Below are positions 1 through 9,407 of a DNA stretch of 64,000 nucleotides, one piece after another. The DNA is from Dehalococcoidia bacterium. Its GTDB lineage: Bacteria > Chloroflexota > Dehalococcoidia > GIF9 > AB-539-J10. How positions within the stretch are numbered: the stretch's first letter is position 1; each line of letters opens with the position of its first letter. A program made the translations under genes and the position numbers. The stretch is from NCBI GenBank assembly GCA_016930935.1, contig JAFGFT010000019.1, positions 52,627-116,626 of the forward strand, given 5' to 3'. The notes under the pieces were generated by a model. It saw only the letters and a list, made by a program, of their open reading frames with translations. It did not search any database and was not told the origin of the DNA.

Positions 1-909
1 TTTTGCGACCCCATGTTTCCGCAACTCTTTCAACGTTTCTACACGGCACGAAGTGAGCGAGTACTGGGCCGGACTATGCTGCTCTATCCCGCCATCTGCA
101 CGCTGGCCTTCTTCCCTCCCGTGGCACTTGGCGTCCTGGGACGGCTCAACTTTCCGGGCCTGGCTGACAAGGCTGCCGACAATATCGTCCCTCTGCTGAT
201 GACGACTATCGCGGGTGACTTCATGGGCACCCTCATCCTCACCGCCGGGCTGGCTGCCCTTATGTCCACAATGGATTCCCAACTTCTCACGCTGTCCTCG
301 ATATTCGCACGTGACCTTCATCCCCTCATCTCCCGAAAACCCGACACGACCGGCCGCACGGGCCGGTTCTTCGTCCTGGGTCTCGCCATCGTCGGGTTCG
401 CCCTTGCAATCAACCCTCCCGCCACCATCCTGCAGATTGCCACTCAGGCCTTCACAGGCCTCGCAGTGCTGTTCCCAACGGTCTTCTTCGGGCTCTATCT
501 GAAGACACCACGCCCTACAGCGGCGCTCGCCTCCATCATCACAGGCGAGGCACTGGTCATTGCCTACGCCCTTCACCTCCTGCCCACCTTCGGATTCCTG
601 CCCGCCGTGCCGGCAATCGCAGGAGCTATCCTTGCCTACGTGTTGGCTCTGCCGCTGCATCGACTGCGCTACAGTCCCTGCCTCCAACGAAGACCTGCCA
701 TATGCCTCACAGGATTCGGCCTTCTGTTCCTCGCGGCTCAGGACTTCTGGCGCTGGGGGGAAACGGGGCCTCTCATCCTCGGATGGCCGACCTGGGCCTG
801 GTATTTCGTGGTTCTCAGCGCCGCACAGACAGCCCTCATGGTCTACTGGCTGCAAACCCCTGAACCTGTTGCAGGGACACTGGACGGAACGAGGACCGTA
901 ACGAACTGA
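1..909 (+). CDS. Sodium:solute symporter (SSS) family protein, C-terminal part; 5' end outside window
   Basis: Frame is open to base 1 (F-C-D-P-M...); multiple TM segments and SSS-like motif AALMSTMDSQLLTLSSIFARDL. Confidence 0.8.
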   Translation, partial: FCDPMFPQLFQRFYTARSERVLGRTMLLYPAICTLAFFPPVALGVLGRLNFPGLADKAADNIVPLLMTTIAGDFMGTLILTAGLAALMSTMDSQLLTLSSIFARDLHPLISRKPDTTGRTGRFFVLGLAIVGFALAINPPATILQIATQAFTGLAVLFPTVFFGLYLKTPRPTAALASIITGEALVIAYALHLLPTFGFLPAVPAIAGAILAYVLALPLHRLRYSPCLQRRPAICLTGFGLLFLAAQDFWRWGETGPLILGWPTWAWYFVVLSAAQTALMVYWLQTPEPVAGTLDGTRTVTN

Positions 910-989
910 CACGAACGCACTGTGCGACTACCAGACTCCCATGCGGCCCGTCTTCTCCATCTCCAGCCCACTCCTGCTATCATTTCCAC

Positions 990-1721
990 ATGATGCAGCA
1001 CCTTGCCGAGGGCGCCGCCCTGATGGGATACGCGCTTTCTTCCGCTCAGCTTCAGCAGTTTGAGGAATTCCGCACCGAACTGCAGCGCGGGAATGAGAGC
1101 ATGAACCTGACGTCCATCAAACAGCCGGCAGATGTGGAGAAATTGCATTTTCTTGACTCTCTGACCGTGCTGCTCGCGCTCGACCTGCCGCAGAATGAAG
1201 ACAACTCCCCATTGATACTGGACGTCGGCTCCGGCGCCGGATTTCCCGGCATTCCACTCAAGATAGTGCTCCCCAAAGCACGCATCAGAATGCTGGAAGC
1301 AACAGGGAAGAAGGTGTCTTTCATGAGACAGGTAATCACCACGATGGGCCTGCCCAACATCGAGGTACTACAGGGTAGAGCAGAGGAACTCGCTCACACT
1401 CCAACCCTACGGGAATCCTTTCCCTTCGTCGTTTCACGTGCGGTTGCCCCGCTCGCAACCCTCGTCGAACTGTGCCTGCCCTTCTGTAGCGTCGGCGGCA
1501 CGTTCATCGCAATGAAGAAGGGGGACATGGATGCCGAACTGAAAGCAGCCGCGCACGCCATCAGGGTTCTTGGAGGAGAGCCCCTCAGTCGCATGGCCGT
1601 CCCATCAAAGCTGTTCGAGGACAACCGCATACTGGTCACCATCGAGAAGCGCATCGCCACTCCACGTTCCTACCCACGGAGGCCCGGCGTACCGTCCCAC
1701 AACCCCCTGCTCAAGGGCTGA
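990..1721 (+). CDS. rsmG: 16S rRNA (guanine-N7)-methyltransferase RsmG
   Basis: Translation has NLTSI...LHFLDSL and LDVGSGAGFPGIPLKI, typical of RsmG/GidB. Confidence 0.93.
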   Translation: MMQHLAEGAALMGYALSSAQLQQFEEFRTELQRGNESMNLTSIKQPADVEKLHFLDSLTVLLALDLPQNEDNSPLILDVGSGAGFPGIPLKIVLPKARIRMLEATGKKVSFMRQVITTMGLPNIEVLQGRAEELAHTPTLRESFPFVVSRAVAPLATLVELCLPFCSVGGTFIAMKKGDMDAELKAAAHAIRVLGGEPLSRMAVPSKLFEDNRILVTIEKRIATPRSYPRRPGVPSHNPLLKG

Positions 1722-1826
1722 TTCACCCTCTTTGAGGCCCCCCTTCGGATCCCCGGCGCCCGCTTCAAGGCACACACGAAAATGTGCTAGGATACGAGCA
1801 AACCACCAAAAGGAGACTACACAACG

Positions 1827-2597
1827 ATGGATTCTTCTCCATTCTCGCTTGAGGGCAAGATTGCTCTTATCACGGGTGGAAGCAGGGGTATTGGAAGGGA
1901 GGCCGCTCTCCAGTTCGCCGGCGCTGGTGCCGACGTGGTTGTCGTCGGCCTCGATCTCCCCGACCTTCAGAACGTTGCTGCCGAGGTCAAGGCTCTTGGG
2001 CGCAGGTCCCTCGCACTCGAGGTAGATCTGACAGACAGCGAGCAGATATTCTCAACCGTCGCCCGCGCAACTACGGAGATGGGAGCGATAGACATACTCG
2101 TCAACAATGCAGGCATGGGTCTGACCGAGCGCTTCATGGAAGGCAAGATAGCAACCTGGACGAAGCTCCTCAGCCTCAACCTTCTCGGCCACATCGTGAT
2201 TACACGGGCCGTCCTGGAAGGGATGATAGAGAGGCAGTCAGGAAAAATAGTCAACATTGCGTCAGATGCTGGCCGAGCCGGCAGCTCCGGCCAGGTTGTC
2301 TACGGCGCCACCAAGGGTGGCATGATAGCCTTCACACGGAACCTCGCCGTGGAGATGTCTCGCTACAAGATAAACATCAACTGTGTTTCGCCCGGCCTTA
2401 TCAACACTGTCATGTGGAATAAGACCCGACAGGTGACTCCCAAACTCGCCGAGGCGTACGAGAAGACCATCCCTTGGAAGAGGCTTGGAACACCGGCCGA
2501 GATTGCCTCTGCGATACTCTTCCTCGCCTCAAACAAGGCTGACTACATCACCGGACAGATACTCAGCGTCAATGGCGGTGTTTTCATCGGCGGTTGA
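1827..2597 (+). CDS. SDR family oxidoreductase (FabG-like 3-oxoacyl reductase)
   Basis: ALITGGSRGIGREAA, NNAG, YGATKGG and C-terminal ITGQILSVNGG; RBS aaaggag upstream. Confidence 0.9.
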   Translation: MDSSPFSLEGKIALITGGSRGIGREAALQFAGAGADVVVVGLDLPDLQNVAAEVKALGRRSLALEVDLTDSEQIFSTVARATTEMGAIDILVNNAGMGLTERFMEGKIATWTKLLSLNLLGHIVITRAVLEGMIERQSGKIVNIASDAGRAGSSGQVVYGATKGGMIAFTRNLAVEMSRYKININCVSPGLINTVMWNKTRQVTPKLAEAYEKTIPWKRLGTPAEIASAILFLASNKADYITGQILSVNGGVFIGG

Positions 2598-2642
2598 CGG
2601 CAAGAGCCGATTGTCATTCGGACATAAGGAGGAACGCGCAGC

Positions 2643-3500
2643 ATGCAAATCAAGAAGATCGGTGTCGTCGGCTGCGGCCTCATGGGTTCCGGCATCGCAG
2701 AGATTTCCGCGAAGGCCGGCTATGATGTCGTGGTAGTCGAGGTTGCGGAAGAGTTCCTGAAGAAAGGACTCTCACGAATTGAAACGTCCACACAGAAGGC
2801 CGTAGACAAGGGCAAGTCCACAGCGGAAGAGCGCACCGCCGCGCTCGCACGCATCAAGGGCTCCACGAAGATGGAGGACCTGAAAGACTGCCAGATGGTC
2901 ATTGAGGCCGTCATCGAGAAGATGGAGGAGAAGAAGAAGGTCTTCGCCATTCTCGAGGGTATCTGTCCTGCTGAGACCATCCTCGCCAGCAACACGTCTT
3001 CCCTTTCAATCACGGAGATTGCCAGTTCAACGAAGCATCCAGAACGTGTGCTCGGACTGCACTTCTTCAGTCCTGTCCCTGTGATGAGGCTGCTTGAAGT
3101 CATCCGAACCATCATGATTCGCGACGACGTTGTCGAGGCAGGCGTTGCCTTCGGCGCCGCGGTTGGTAAGGAAACCGTAGTCTGTAAGGACTCCCCCGGC
3201 TTCATCGTGAACCAGTTGTACCTGCCGTACTCGCTGGTCGCCATCCGGCAATGGGAACGCGGACTGGCGAGCATGGAAGATATCGACAAGGCAATGATGC
3301 TCGGGCTGAACTACCCCATGGGTCCTTTCACACTGATGGATTTCGTGGGTCTCGACATTCACTACAACGCATGTATGGCCATCTATGAAGAAACCAAGGA
3401 CCCTGCATACCTTCCCCCACTCGTGCTGAAGAAGATGGTTCAATCGGGACAGCTCGGTAGGAAGACAGGCAAGGGATTCTACGACTATGCGAGCAAGTAG
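2643..3500 (+). CDS. 3-hydroxybutyryl-CoA dehydrogenase family protein
   Basis: VGVVGCGLMGSGIAEI-type Rossmann start, SNTSSLSITEIA, GLHFFSPVPVMRLLEVI, DSPGFIVNQL. Confidence 0.92.
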   Translation: MQIKKIGVVGCGLMGSGIAEISAKAGYDVVVVEVAEEFLKKGLSRIETSTQKAVDKGKSTAEERTAALARIKGSTKMEDLKDCQMVIEAVIEKMEEKKKVFAILEGICPAETILASNTSSLSITEIASSTKHPERVLGLHFFSPVPVMRLLEVIRTIMIRDDVVEAGVAFGAAVGKETVVCKDSPGFIVNQLYLPYSLVAIRQWERGLASMEDIDKAMMLGLNYPMGPFTLMDFVGLDIHYNACMAIYEETKDPAYLPPLVLKKMVQSGQLGRKTGKGFYDYASK

Positions 3501-3552
3501 CAACGCGATGGAGCGCTGCACTTGTCCGGCAGAAGGAAGGAGTCAATAAGAA

Positions 3553-4968
3553 ATGACAGGAATCGTATCGTACGCACCATATCTGCCCCTCAACAGGTTG
3601 GACAGGGCCGAGATTGGCCGCGCCTGGGGTAAGGGAGGCAAGGGAGAAAAGGCGGTCGCCAGTTTCGACGAAGATGCTCTGACCATGGCGGTTGCAGTCG
3701 GCCAGTCGTGCCTCAAAGGCATCGACGTCAAGACGGTCGACGGACTGTTCTTCGCCTCAACCACCGCACCCTACGCCGAGAAGCAATCGGCTGCCACCAT
3801 CGCGGCAGCGCTCGGGATGGGAGCAGAAGTCTACACCGCCGATTTCGGCAACTCTCTCAGGAGCAGCACCAATGCGCTCCGTGCGGCCGTTGATGCCGTC
3901 AACAGCGGTTCTCTCAAGAATGTCCTTGTCTGCGCAGCAGACCGCCGAATTGCCCTCCCCAATGGCGCAAATGAGATGGCGTTTGGCGATGGCGCAGGCG
4001 CATTGCTCATCGGCAAGGAAGGCGTTGTGGCCTCCATCGACTCGATGTACACGATGTCCGACGAGATAATCGATGTATTCAGGTCAGACACCGACCGTTA
4101 CGTGAAGTCATGGGAGGTCCGCTTCGTTCGCGACGATGGTCACGGCCGTGTGGTCCCCCAGGCAATCAAGGCCGCCCTGGACAAGCAGGGCGAGACGATT
4201 GCTGACTTCACGAAGATAGTGATGTACTCACCGGATGCGCGACAATTGGGCGCTGTCACCAAGGCCATGAAACTGGACCCTGCGAAGGTACAGGACACGT
4301 TCTTCAACGAGTTTGGCGATACAGGCAACGCACAGGTACTAATCACCCTCGCGGCCGCTCTTGAGCAGGCCAAGGCGGGCGACCGGATTCTGGTTGCGTC
4401 CTACGGCAATGGTGCGGATATATTCGCGCTTACCGCAGCCGAAGGTCTCGCCGCAGCGAAGCCTGCGCGCGACATAGACTACTACCTCACGACGAAACTC
4501 ATGATCTCAACCTATGAGAAGTATCTTCGCTGGCGTGAGGTAGTTGAAGTGGAGCCCCCCGCCACCGCTGCAATGGAGCAGCCCTCTCCTGTTGCGCTCT
4601 GGCGCGACAACAAGAGCGGCCTTGACCTCCATGGTGTGAAATGCAGGAAGTGCGGCACCCCGCAGTATCCAGCACAGCGCGTGTGCATCGAGTGTGGCTC
4701 GAAAGACGATTTCGATGACTACTCGTTCTCAGACAAGGAATCGTTCCTTTCAACCTATAGCCATGACTCCCTGGGCGTCAGCGCTGACCCGCCAACCACC
4801 ATCGCTGCTGTCGACTTCACGGGAGGCGGCAGAATCACGTGCGACATGACGGACAGAAACCCTGCGGAGATCAAGATTGGCATACCGATCGAGATGGTCT
4901 TCAGGATACTCAGAAACATCGGTGGCTTCTACACCTACTGGTGGAAAGCACGCCCGAAGAGAGACTAG
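3553..4968 (+). CDS. HMG-CoA synthase-like (thiolase superfamily) protein fused to DUF35 Zn-ribbon/OB domain
   Basis: N-terminal HMGCS/KAS-III-like fold sequence; C-terminal CRKCGTPQYPAQRVCIECGS Zn ribbon plus OB region. Confidence 0.85.
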   Translation: MTGIVSYAPYLPLNRLDRAEIGRAWGKGGKGEKAVASFDEDALTMAVAVGQSCLKGIDVKTVDGLFFASTTAPYAEKQSAATIAAALGMGAEVYTADFGNSLRSSTNALRAAVDAVNSGSLKNVLVCAADRRIALPNGANEMAFGDGAGALLIGKEGVVASIDSMYTMSDEIIDVFRSDTDRYVKSWEVRFVRDDGHGRVVPQAIKAALDKQGETIADFTKIVMYSPDARQLGAVTKAMKLDPAKVQDTFFNEFGDTGNAQVLITLAAALEQAKAGDRILVASYGNGADIFALTAAEGLAAAKPARDIDYYLTTKLMISTYEKYLRWREVVEVEPPATAAMEQPSPVALWRDNKSGLDLHGVKCRKCGTPQYPAQRVCIECGSKDDFDDYSFSDKESFLSTYSHDSLGVSADPPTTIAAVDFTGGGRITCDMTDRNPAEIKIGIPIEMVFRILRNIGGFYTYWWKARPKRD

Positions 4969-4995
4969 CAACACTAGCTACAAGCGAGGTGAAAA

Positions 4996-6186
4996 ATGGA
5001 CGGAATCAAAGATAAGGTCGCTATCGTTGGGATGGGATGCTGCAAGTTCGGCGAAAACTGGGACAAGAGCGCCGACGACATGATAATCGACTCGGTATAC
5101 GAGGCCTACGAGGACGCGGGCATCGAGCCGAAGGATATCCAGGCTGCATGGCTCGGCACCTACATGACTGAATGGACAGGACAGATGCTGTCACGTGCGT
5201 TGAAGCTCGACTTCATTCCAGTCACCAGGGTCGAGAATGCGTGTGCTACGGGTTCGGACGCCCTCCGGAATGCGTGCTACGCAGTCGCGTCCGGCGCGTG
5301 CGACATCGCACTCGCCGTCGGCGTCGAAAAACTGAAGGACTCAGGGTTCAGTGGACTGCCCGACTTCGAGATTCACCGAAGGCAGCTCAACACCTACCGG
5401 AGCCGCTCCTTCAGCCCTCCAGGGCACTTCGCGATGATGGCCACGAAGTACTTCGATAAGTACGGCCTCAGTTACGAGGAAGGCAAGCGCGTCATCGGGA
5501 GCATCTCCGTGAAGAACCACTACAACGGTTCGCTTCACCCCAAGGCTCACTTCCAGGCCGAGACAACCCTTGAGAAGGTTCTCAAGTCCCCAATCATCGC
5601 ATCACCCCTCGGATTGATGGACTGCTGTGGCGTCAGTGATGGTGCGGCCGCAGCCATCGTAACCAGGGCCGATCTGGCGAAGAACTTCAGGCCAGACCCC
5701 ATCTACCTCAAGGGACTCCAGATTGCCGTCGGCCCGGGCGAAGGCTACATGAGTCAGAAGTATGACTGGGTCCACGTCGAAGAGACCCTCAGGGCCGGAC
5801 AGCGCGCGTACGCCGAGGCAGGCGTCAAGAACCCGCGAGAAGAGATCAGCATGGCTGAAGTGCATGACTGCTTCAGCATCACCGAACTGGTCATCATGGA
5901 GGACCTGGGATTCAGCGAGCGCGGCAAGGCGCCCGAGGATGTTGATGCCGGCTTCTTCAAACTGGACGGCGGTCTGCCGATCAATACCGACGGCGGTCTG
6001 AAATGCTTCGGACATCCCATCGGAGCGAGCGGCCTCAGGATGATGTACGAGGTCTACAAGCAGCTTCAGGGCAAGGCCGACAAGCGGCAGATTAAGAACC
6101 CGCGACTGGGTCTCACACACAACCTTGGCGGCACACCCGCCACTTGTAGTGTGAGTGTCATCATCGCCGGCAACGAGAAGGGATAG
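4996..6186 (+). CDS. Thiolase / acetyl-CoA acetyltransferase (SCP-x-like)
   Basis: ENACATGSDALRNA (catalytic Cys), CFGHPIGASG, C-terminal GLTHNLGGTPATCSVSVI. Confidence 0.92.
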   Translation: MDGIKDKVAIVGMGCCKFGENWDKSADDMIIDSVYEAYEDAGIEPKDIQAAWLGTYMTEWTGQMLSRALKLDFIPVTRVENACATGSDALRNACYAVASGACDIALAVGVEKLKDSGFSGLPDFEIHRRQLNTYRSRSFSPPGHFAMMATKYFDKYGLSYEEGKRVIGSISVKNHYNGSLHPKAHFQAETTLEKVLKSPIIASPLGLMDCCGVSDGAAAAIVTRADLAKNFRPDPIYLKGLQIAVGPGEGYMSQKYDWVHVEETLRAGQRAYAEAGVKNPREEISMAEVHDCFSITELVIMEDLGFSERGKAPEDVDAGFFKLDGGLPINTDGGLKCFGHPIGASGLRMMYEVYKQLQGKADKRQIKNPRLGLTHNLGGTPATCSVSVIIAGNEKG

Positions 6187-6247
6187 ACACCTTCCGCAGG
6201 GTCGCCATGCCGATGGCGCATGGCCCTACGACGGCAACAGGACATCG

Positions 6248-6293
6248 AAAGGCGGTAGGACTGAGGACGACGGGTCCTCAGCCCGCCGCCTTT
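6248..6293 (+). terminator. Intrinsic terminator-like hairpin after the thiolase operon
   Basis: AAAGGCGG (6248-6255) / CCGCCTTT (6286-6293) around CTGAGGAC (6261-6268) / GTCCTCAG (6274-6281), followed by tttgtctttcccttttcc. Confidence 0.8.
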
Positions 6294-6370
6294 GTCTTTC
6301 CCTTTTCCAGAGACGCTGCGCACGAGTCAGGTTTCAGTTTCCTCGATTGACCCGCACGAGTATGATGCCT

Positions 6371-6408
6371 TTGCTTCCCGCGAGTAGCTGACCTATAATA
6401 CAACCATG
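6371..6408 (+). promoter_or_regulatory. Sigma70-like promoter directly abutting the pdxS start codon
   Basis: TTGCTT (6371-6376), 17 bp, TATAAT (6394-6399); predicted +1 = A of ATG at 6406; no Shine-Dalgarno. Confidence 0.7.
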
Positions 6409-7287
6409 GAGAAGAGCACTTTCCGGACGAAGAGCGGTCTTGCACAATCCCTCAAGGGCGGCGTGATTATGGACGTCGTGACCGCAGAGCAAGCAAAGAT
6501 AGCCGAGGACGCCGGGGCATGCGCAGTCATGGCCCTTGAGCGCGTCCCTGCCGATATCAGGGCAGCCGGCGGCGTGGCCAGGATGGCTGACCCGACGGTG
6601 ATAACTGCAATCATGGAAGCCGTCAGCATCCCGGTCATGGCCAAGTGCCGCATCGGGCACTTCGTCGAAGCGCAGGTCCTGCAATCGATGGGCGTCGACT
6701 TCATCGACGAGTCGGAAGTGCTCACCCCCGCAGATGAGAGTTTCCACGTATGGAAACACGATTTCGATGTCCCCTTCGTGTGCGGTTGCCGGGAACTCGG
6801 AGAGGCGCTACGCCGCATCGCAGAGGGAGCGGCGATGATTCGAACCAAGGGAGAGGCTGGCACTGGCAACATCGTCGAGGCGGTACGCCACATGCGCGCT
6901 GTGCAGGACGGCATCCGCAGAGTACAGTCTCTGCAGAAAGAACAACTCGTCACAGAGGCCAAGAATCTCGGTTCACCCCTTCAGCTTCTCCTCGACCTGC
7001 ACGAGTCAGGAAAGCTACCTGTCGTCAACTTCGCTGCCGGGGGAGTTGCCACTCCTGCCGATGCAGCACTCATGATGCAACTCGGAGCCGAGGGCGTGTT
7101 CGTCGGTTCAGGCATCTTCAAGTCCAGCAATCCCGCAGCGAGAGCGAAGGCTGTGGTGGAGGCTGTGACTCACTACCAGGACCCAGCCATCATCGCGCAG
7201 GTCTCCAAGGGACTTGGTGAGGCAATGCCCGGCATCGAGATCGGGTCCATTCCTCCGCAGGACCTTCTGGCCTCCAGGGGTTGGTAG
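6406..7287 (+). CDS. pdxS: Pyridoxal 5'-phosphate synthase lyase subunit PdxS
   Basis: [45 protein letters not shown] and [20 protein letters not shown]. Confidence 0.97.
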   Translation: MEKSTFRTKSGLAQSLKGGVIMDVVTAEQAKIAEDAGACAVMALERVPADIRAAGGVARMADPTVITAIMEAVSIPVMAKCRIGHFVEAQVLQSMGVDFIDESEVLTPADESFHVWKHDFDVPFVCGCRELGEALRRIAEGAAMIRTKGEAGTGNIVEAVRHMRAVQDGIRRVQSLQKEQLVTEAKNLGSPLQLLLDLHESGKLPVVNFAAGGVATPADAALMMQLGAEGVFVGSGIFKSSNPAARAKAVVEAVTHYQDPAIIAQVSKGLGEAMPGIEIGSIPPQDLLASRGW

Positions 7288-7295
7288 GAGCGCGG

Positions 7296-8723
7296 TTGCG
7301 AAAGGTAGTAGCTGACGCACTTGATGCTCTCCTTGACGTGCTTCCGCCCCATGTCCGCGAACCTCTTCGCGAGCAGTCACGGATAAACGACATCCTCGAG
7401 ATTGTCATAGACCTCGGGAGTCCCCCCGAAGCGCGCTTCCCTCAAGAGGAAGTGCTCGTCAGCAGCAAAGAAGTCGACCAGGAAGACATCGCCTATGTCG
7501 TGTCGCGAATCGGGGAGTTTACCAGTGACAACAGGGCGGGCATCGAACGTACGCTGCACCGCATCTCAGCGATGCGCAACCGCCATGGCGCCATTGTCGG
7601 ACTCACCTGCAGGGTCGGCCGTGCCGTATTCGGCATGGTTGACATGATAGAGGACCTTATCGAGTCCGGGCAGAACATCCTGCTCCTCGGCAGACCGGGA
7701 GTTGGCAAGACGACCATGCTGCGCGAGGCAGCCAGGGTACTCGCAGACAGCGCGAAGAAGCGCGTCATCGTTATCGACACATCGAACGAGATTGCCGGTG
7801 ATGGTGATATTCCCCATCCCGCCATCGGTCACGCTCGGCGCATGCAGGTCTCTTCTCCTGAACGGCAGCACGCAGTGATGATTGAGGCCGTCGAGAACCA
7901 CATGCCCGAGGTCATCATTATCGATGAAATAGGAACTGAACTTGAGGCTCAGGCCGCGAGGACGATTGCCGAAAGAGGGGTACAACTCATCGGAACGGCA
8001 CACGGCAACAGCTTGGACAACCTCATTCTGAACCCCACACTTGCCGACCTCGTTGGAGGCACGCAGTCCGTGACACTGGGAGACGAAGAGGCACGGCGGC
8101 GGCGCACGCAGAAGTCCGTGCTGGAACGCAGGGCACCTCCCACGTTCGACGTAATCGTTGAGATTGTCGATTTCTACCGTGTCTCGGTCCATCTGAATGT
8201 TGCCGAAGCTGTGGACAGCCTTCTGGCTCACAAGTCCGTGCAGACGGAGACTCGCTGGGTTGATAGCGAAGACCGCGTCCGGCGGGAGACCCAGCGCTCC
8301 ACTGCCACTGGTGCCACAACTCGTGAAGAAGAAGCCGAGGTTTCGTTCCTTCCGGGTCATGAGATACCCGTCAGAATCTTCCCCTTCGGTGTGAACAAGT
8401 CCCGCCTCGATGTCGCTGCCAGAAGAGAGAAGAAAGCAATACAGATAGTGGAGGATTTCCGCGGCTCCGACCTGTTCCTGACAACGTTGCCTCACTACCG
8501 GCGGAAGCCGCAGCGGGTTCGCGACGCCGAAGCGCTCGGCATTCCGGTCTACGTGCTCAAGAGCAACGACCTCTCACAATTGCGCCAATGCCTGCACTCC
8601 ATGTCGCCCGGCCTCTCAAGAACCAGCTATGTCCAGGAACTGCAGCAGACCCTCTCCAGCAGGAAAGGCAAGAACAGGGGCAGCGCCCAGCCACATGACA
8701 GAATCCCGCAGGAGGCAGCGTAG
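7296..8723 (+). CDS. SpoIIIAA/Ycf45-like AAA ATPase with R3H-type C-terminal region
   Basis: Walker A GRPGVGKTT; IVIDTSNEIAGDGDIPHPAIGHARRMQV; IDEIGTE. TTG start at 7296 has an aggag RBS (ORF track begins at 7281). Confidence 0.85.
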   Translation: MRKVVADALDALLDVLPPHVREPLREQSRINDILEIVIDLGSPPEARFPQEEVLVSSKEVDQEDIAYVVSRIGEFTSDNRAGIERTLHRISAMRNRHGAIVGLTCRVGRAVFGMVDMIEDLIESGQNILLLGRPGVGKTTMLREAARVLADSAKKRVIVIDTSNEIAGDGDIPHPAIGHARRMQVSSPERQHAVMIEAVENHMPEVIIIDEIGTELEAQAARTIAERGVQLIGTAHGNSLDNLILNPTLADLVGGTQSVTLGDEEARRRRTQKSVLERRAPPTFDVIVEIVDFYRVSVHLNVAEAVDSLLAHKSVQTETRWVDSEDRVRRETQRSTATGATTREEEAEVSFLPGHEIPVRIFPFGVNKSRLDVAARREKKAIQIVEDFRGSDLFLTTLPHYRRKPQRVRDAEALGIPVYVLKSNDLSQLRQCLHSMSPGLSRTSYVQELQQTLSSRKGKNRGSAQPHDRIPQEAA

Positions 8724-8727
8724 TCTG

Positions 8728-9366
8728 ATGGGGCTGCTCATCACATTCGAAGGAGGCGAGGGCTGCGGCAAGAGCACCCAGTCCAAGCGCCTTGCCCAGA
8801 AGTTGACAGAAGCAGGTCATGAGGTGGTGCGGACCTACGAGCCAGGAGGTACCGACCTCGGCATGGAGATTCGGCGCTCATTGAAGAAGCCCCGAGAGAC
8901 CACCGTAGCTCCCGAGACTGAACTGCTCCTCTTTGCCGCGGCAAGGGCGCAACTCACACAAGAGGTCATCCTTCCTGCACTCTCAGAGGATTGCATTGTC
9001 ATCTGCGACAGGTTCACAGACTCCACTCTCGCATACCAGGGATACGGGAGAGGAATTTCTCTCGACCTCGTTGAGACTCTCAATACCATTGCGGCACGGG
9101 GAATCATTCCCGACCTCGTTCTGCTACTCGACATGGACCCGGCTCTCGCCCTCAAGAGGAAAATGCAGTCGCGCGACCGCTTCGAGTACGAGGACATCAG
9201 TTTCCATGAGCGCGTGAGAAAGGGCTACCTGTTCCTTGCGGAGCAGGACCCGGAGCGATGGCTGGTCCTGAACGCGGCACAGCCCCTGAACTACACGTCA
9301 CAGGCTATCCTCGAAAGAGTCCAGGGTCTCATTGCACAACACCGGATACGGTTGCGCCGTTCGTAG
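8728..9366 (+). CDS. tmk: Thymidylate kinase
   Basis: MGLLITFEGGEGCGKSTQ, DRFTDSTLAYQGYGRG; ATG 8728 preceded by aggaggcag. Confidence 0.95.
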   Translation: MGLLITFEGGEGCGKSTQSKRLAQKLTEAGHEVVRTYEPGGTDLGMEIRRSLKKPRETTVAPETELLLFAAARAQLTQEVILPALSEDCIVICDRFTDSTLAYQGYGRGISLDLVETLNTIAARGIIPDLVLLLDMDPALALKRKMQSRDRFEYEDISFHERVRKGYLFLAEQDPERWLVLNAAQPLNYTSQAILERVQGLIAQHRIRLRRS

Positions 9367-9407
9367 TAGACGCCACCTGTGAGAGCAAGCAGGTCTGGCG
9401 GATTTCC

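Noticed and set aside
7566-8495. 309-aa minus ORF antisense to the R3H-type ATPase
   Set aside because: Mirror frame of a conserved ATPase.
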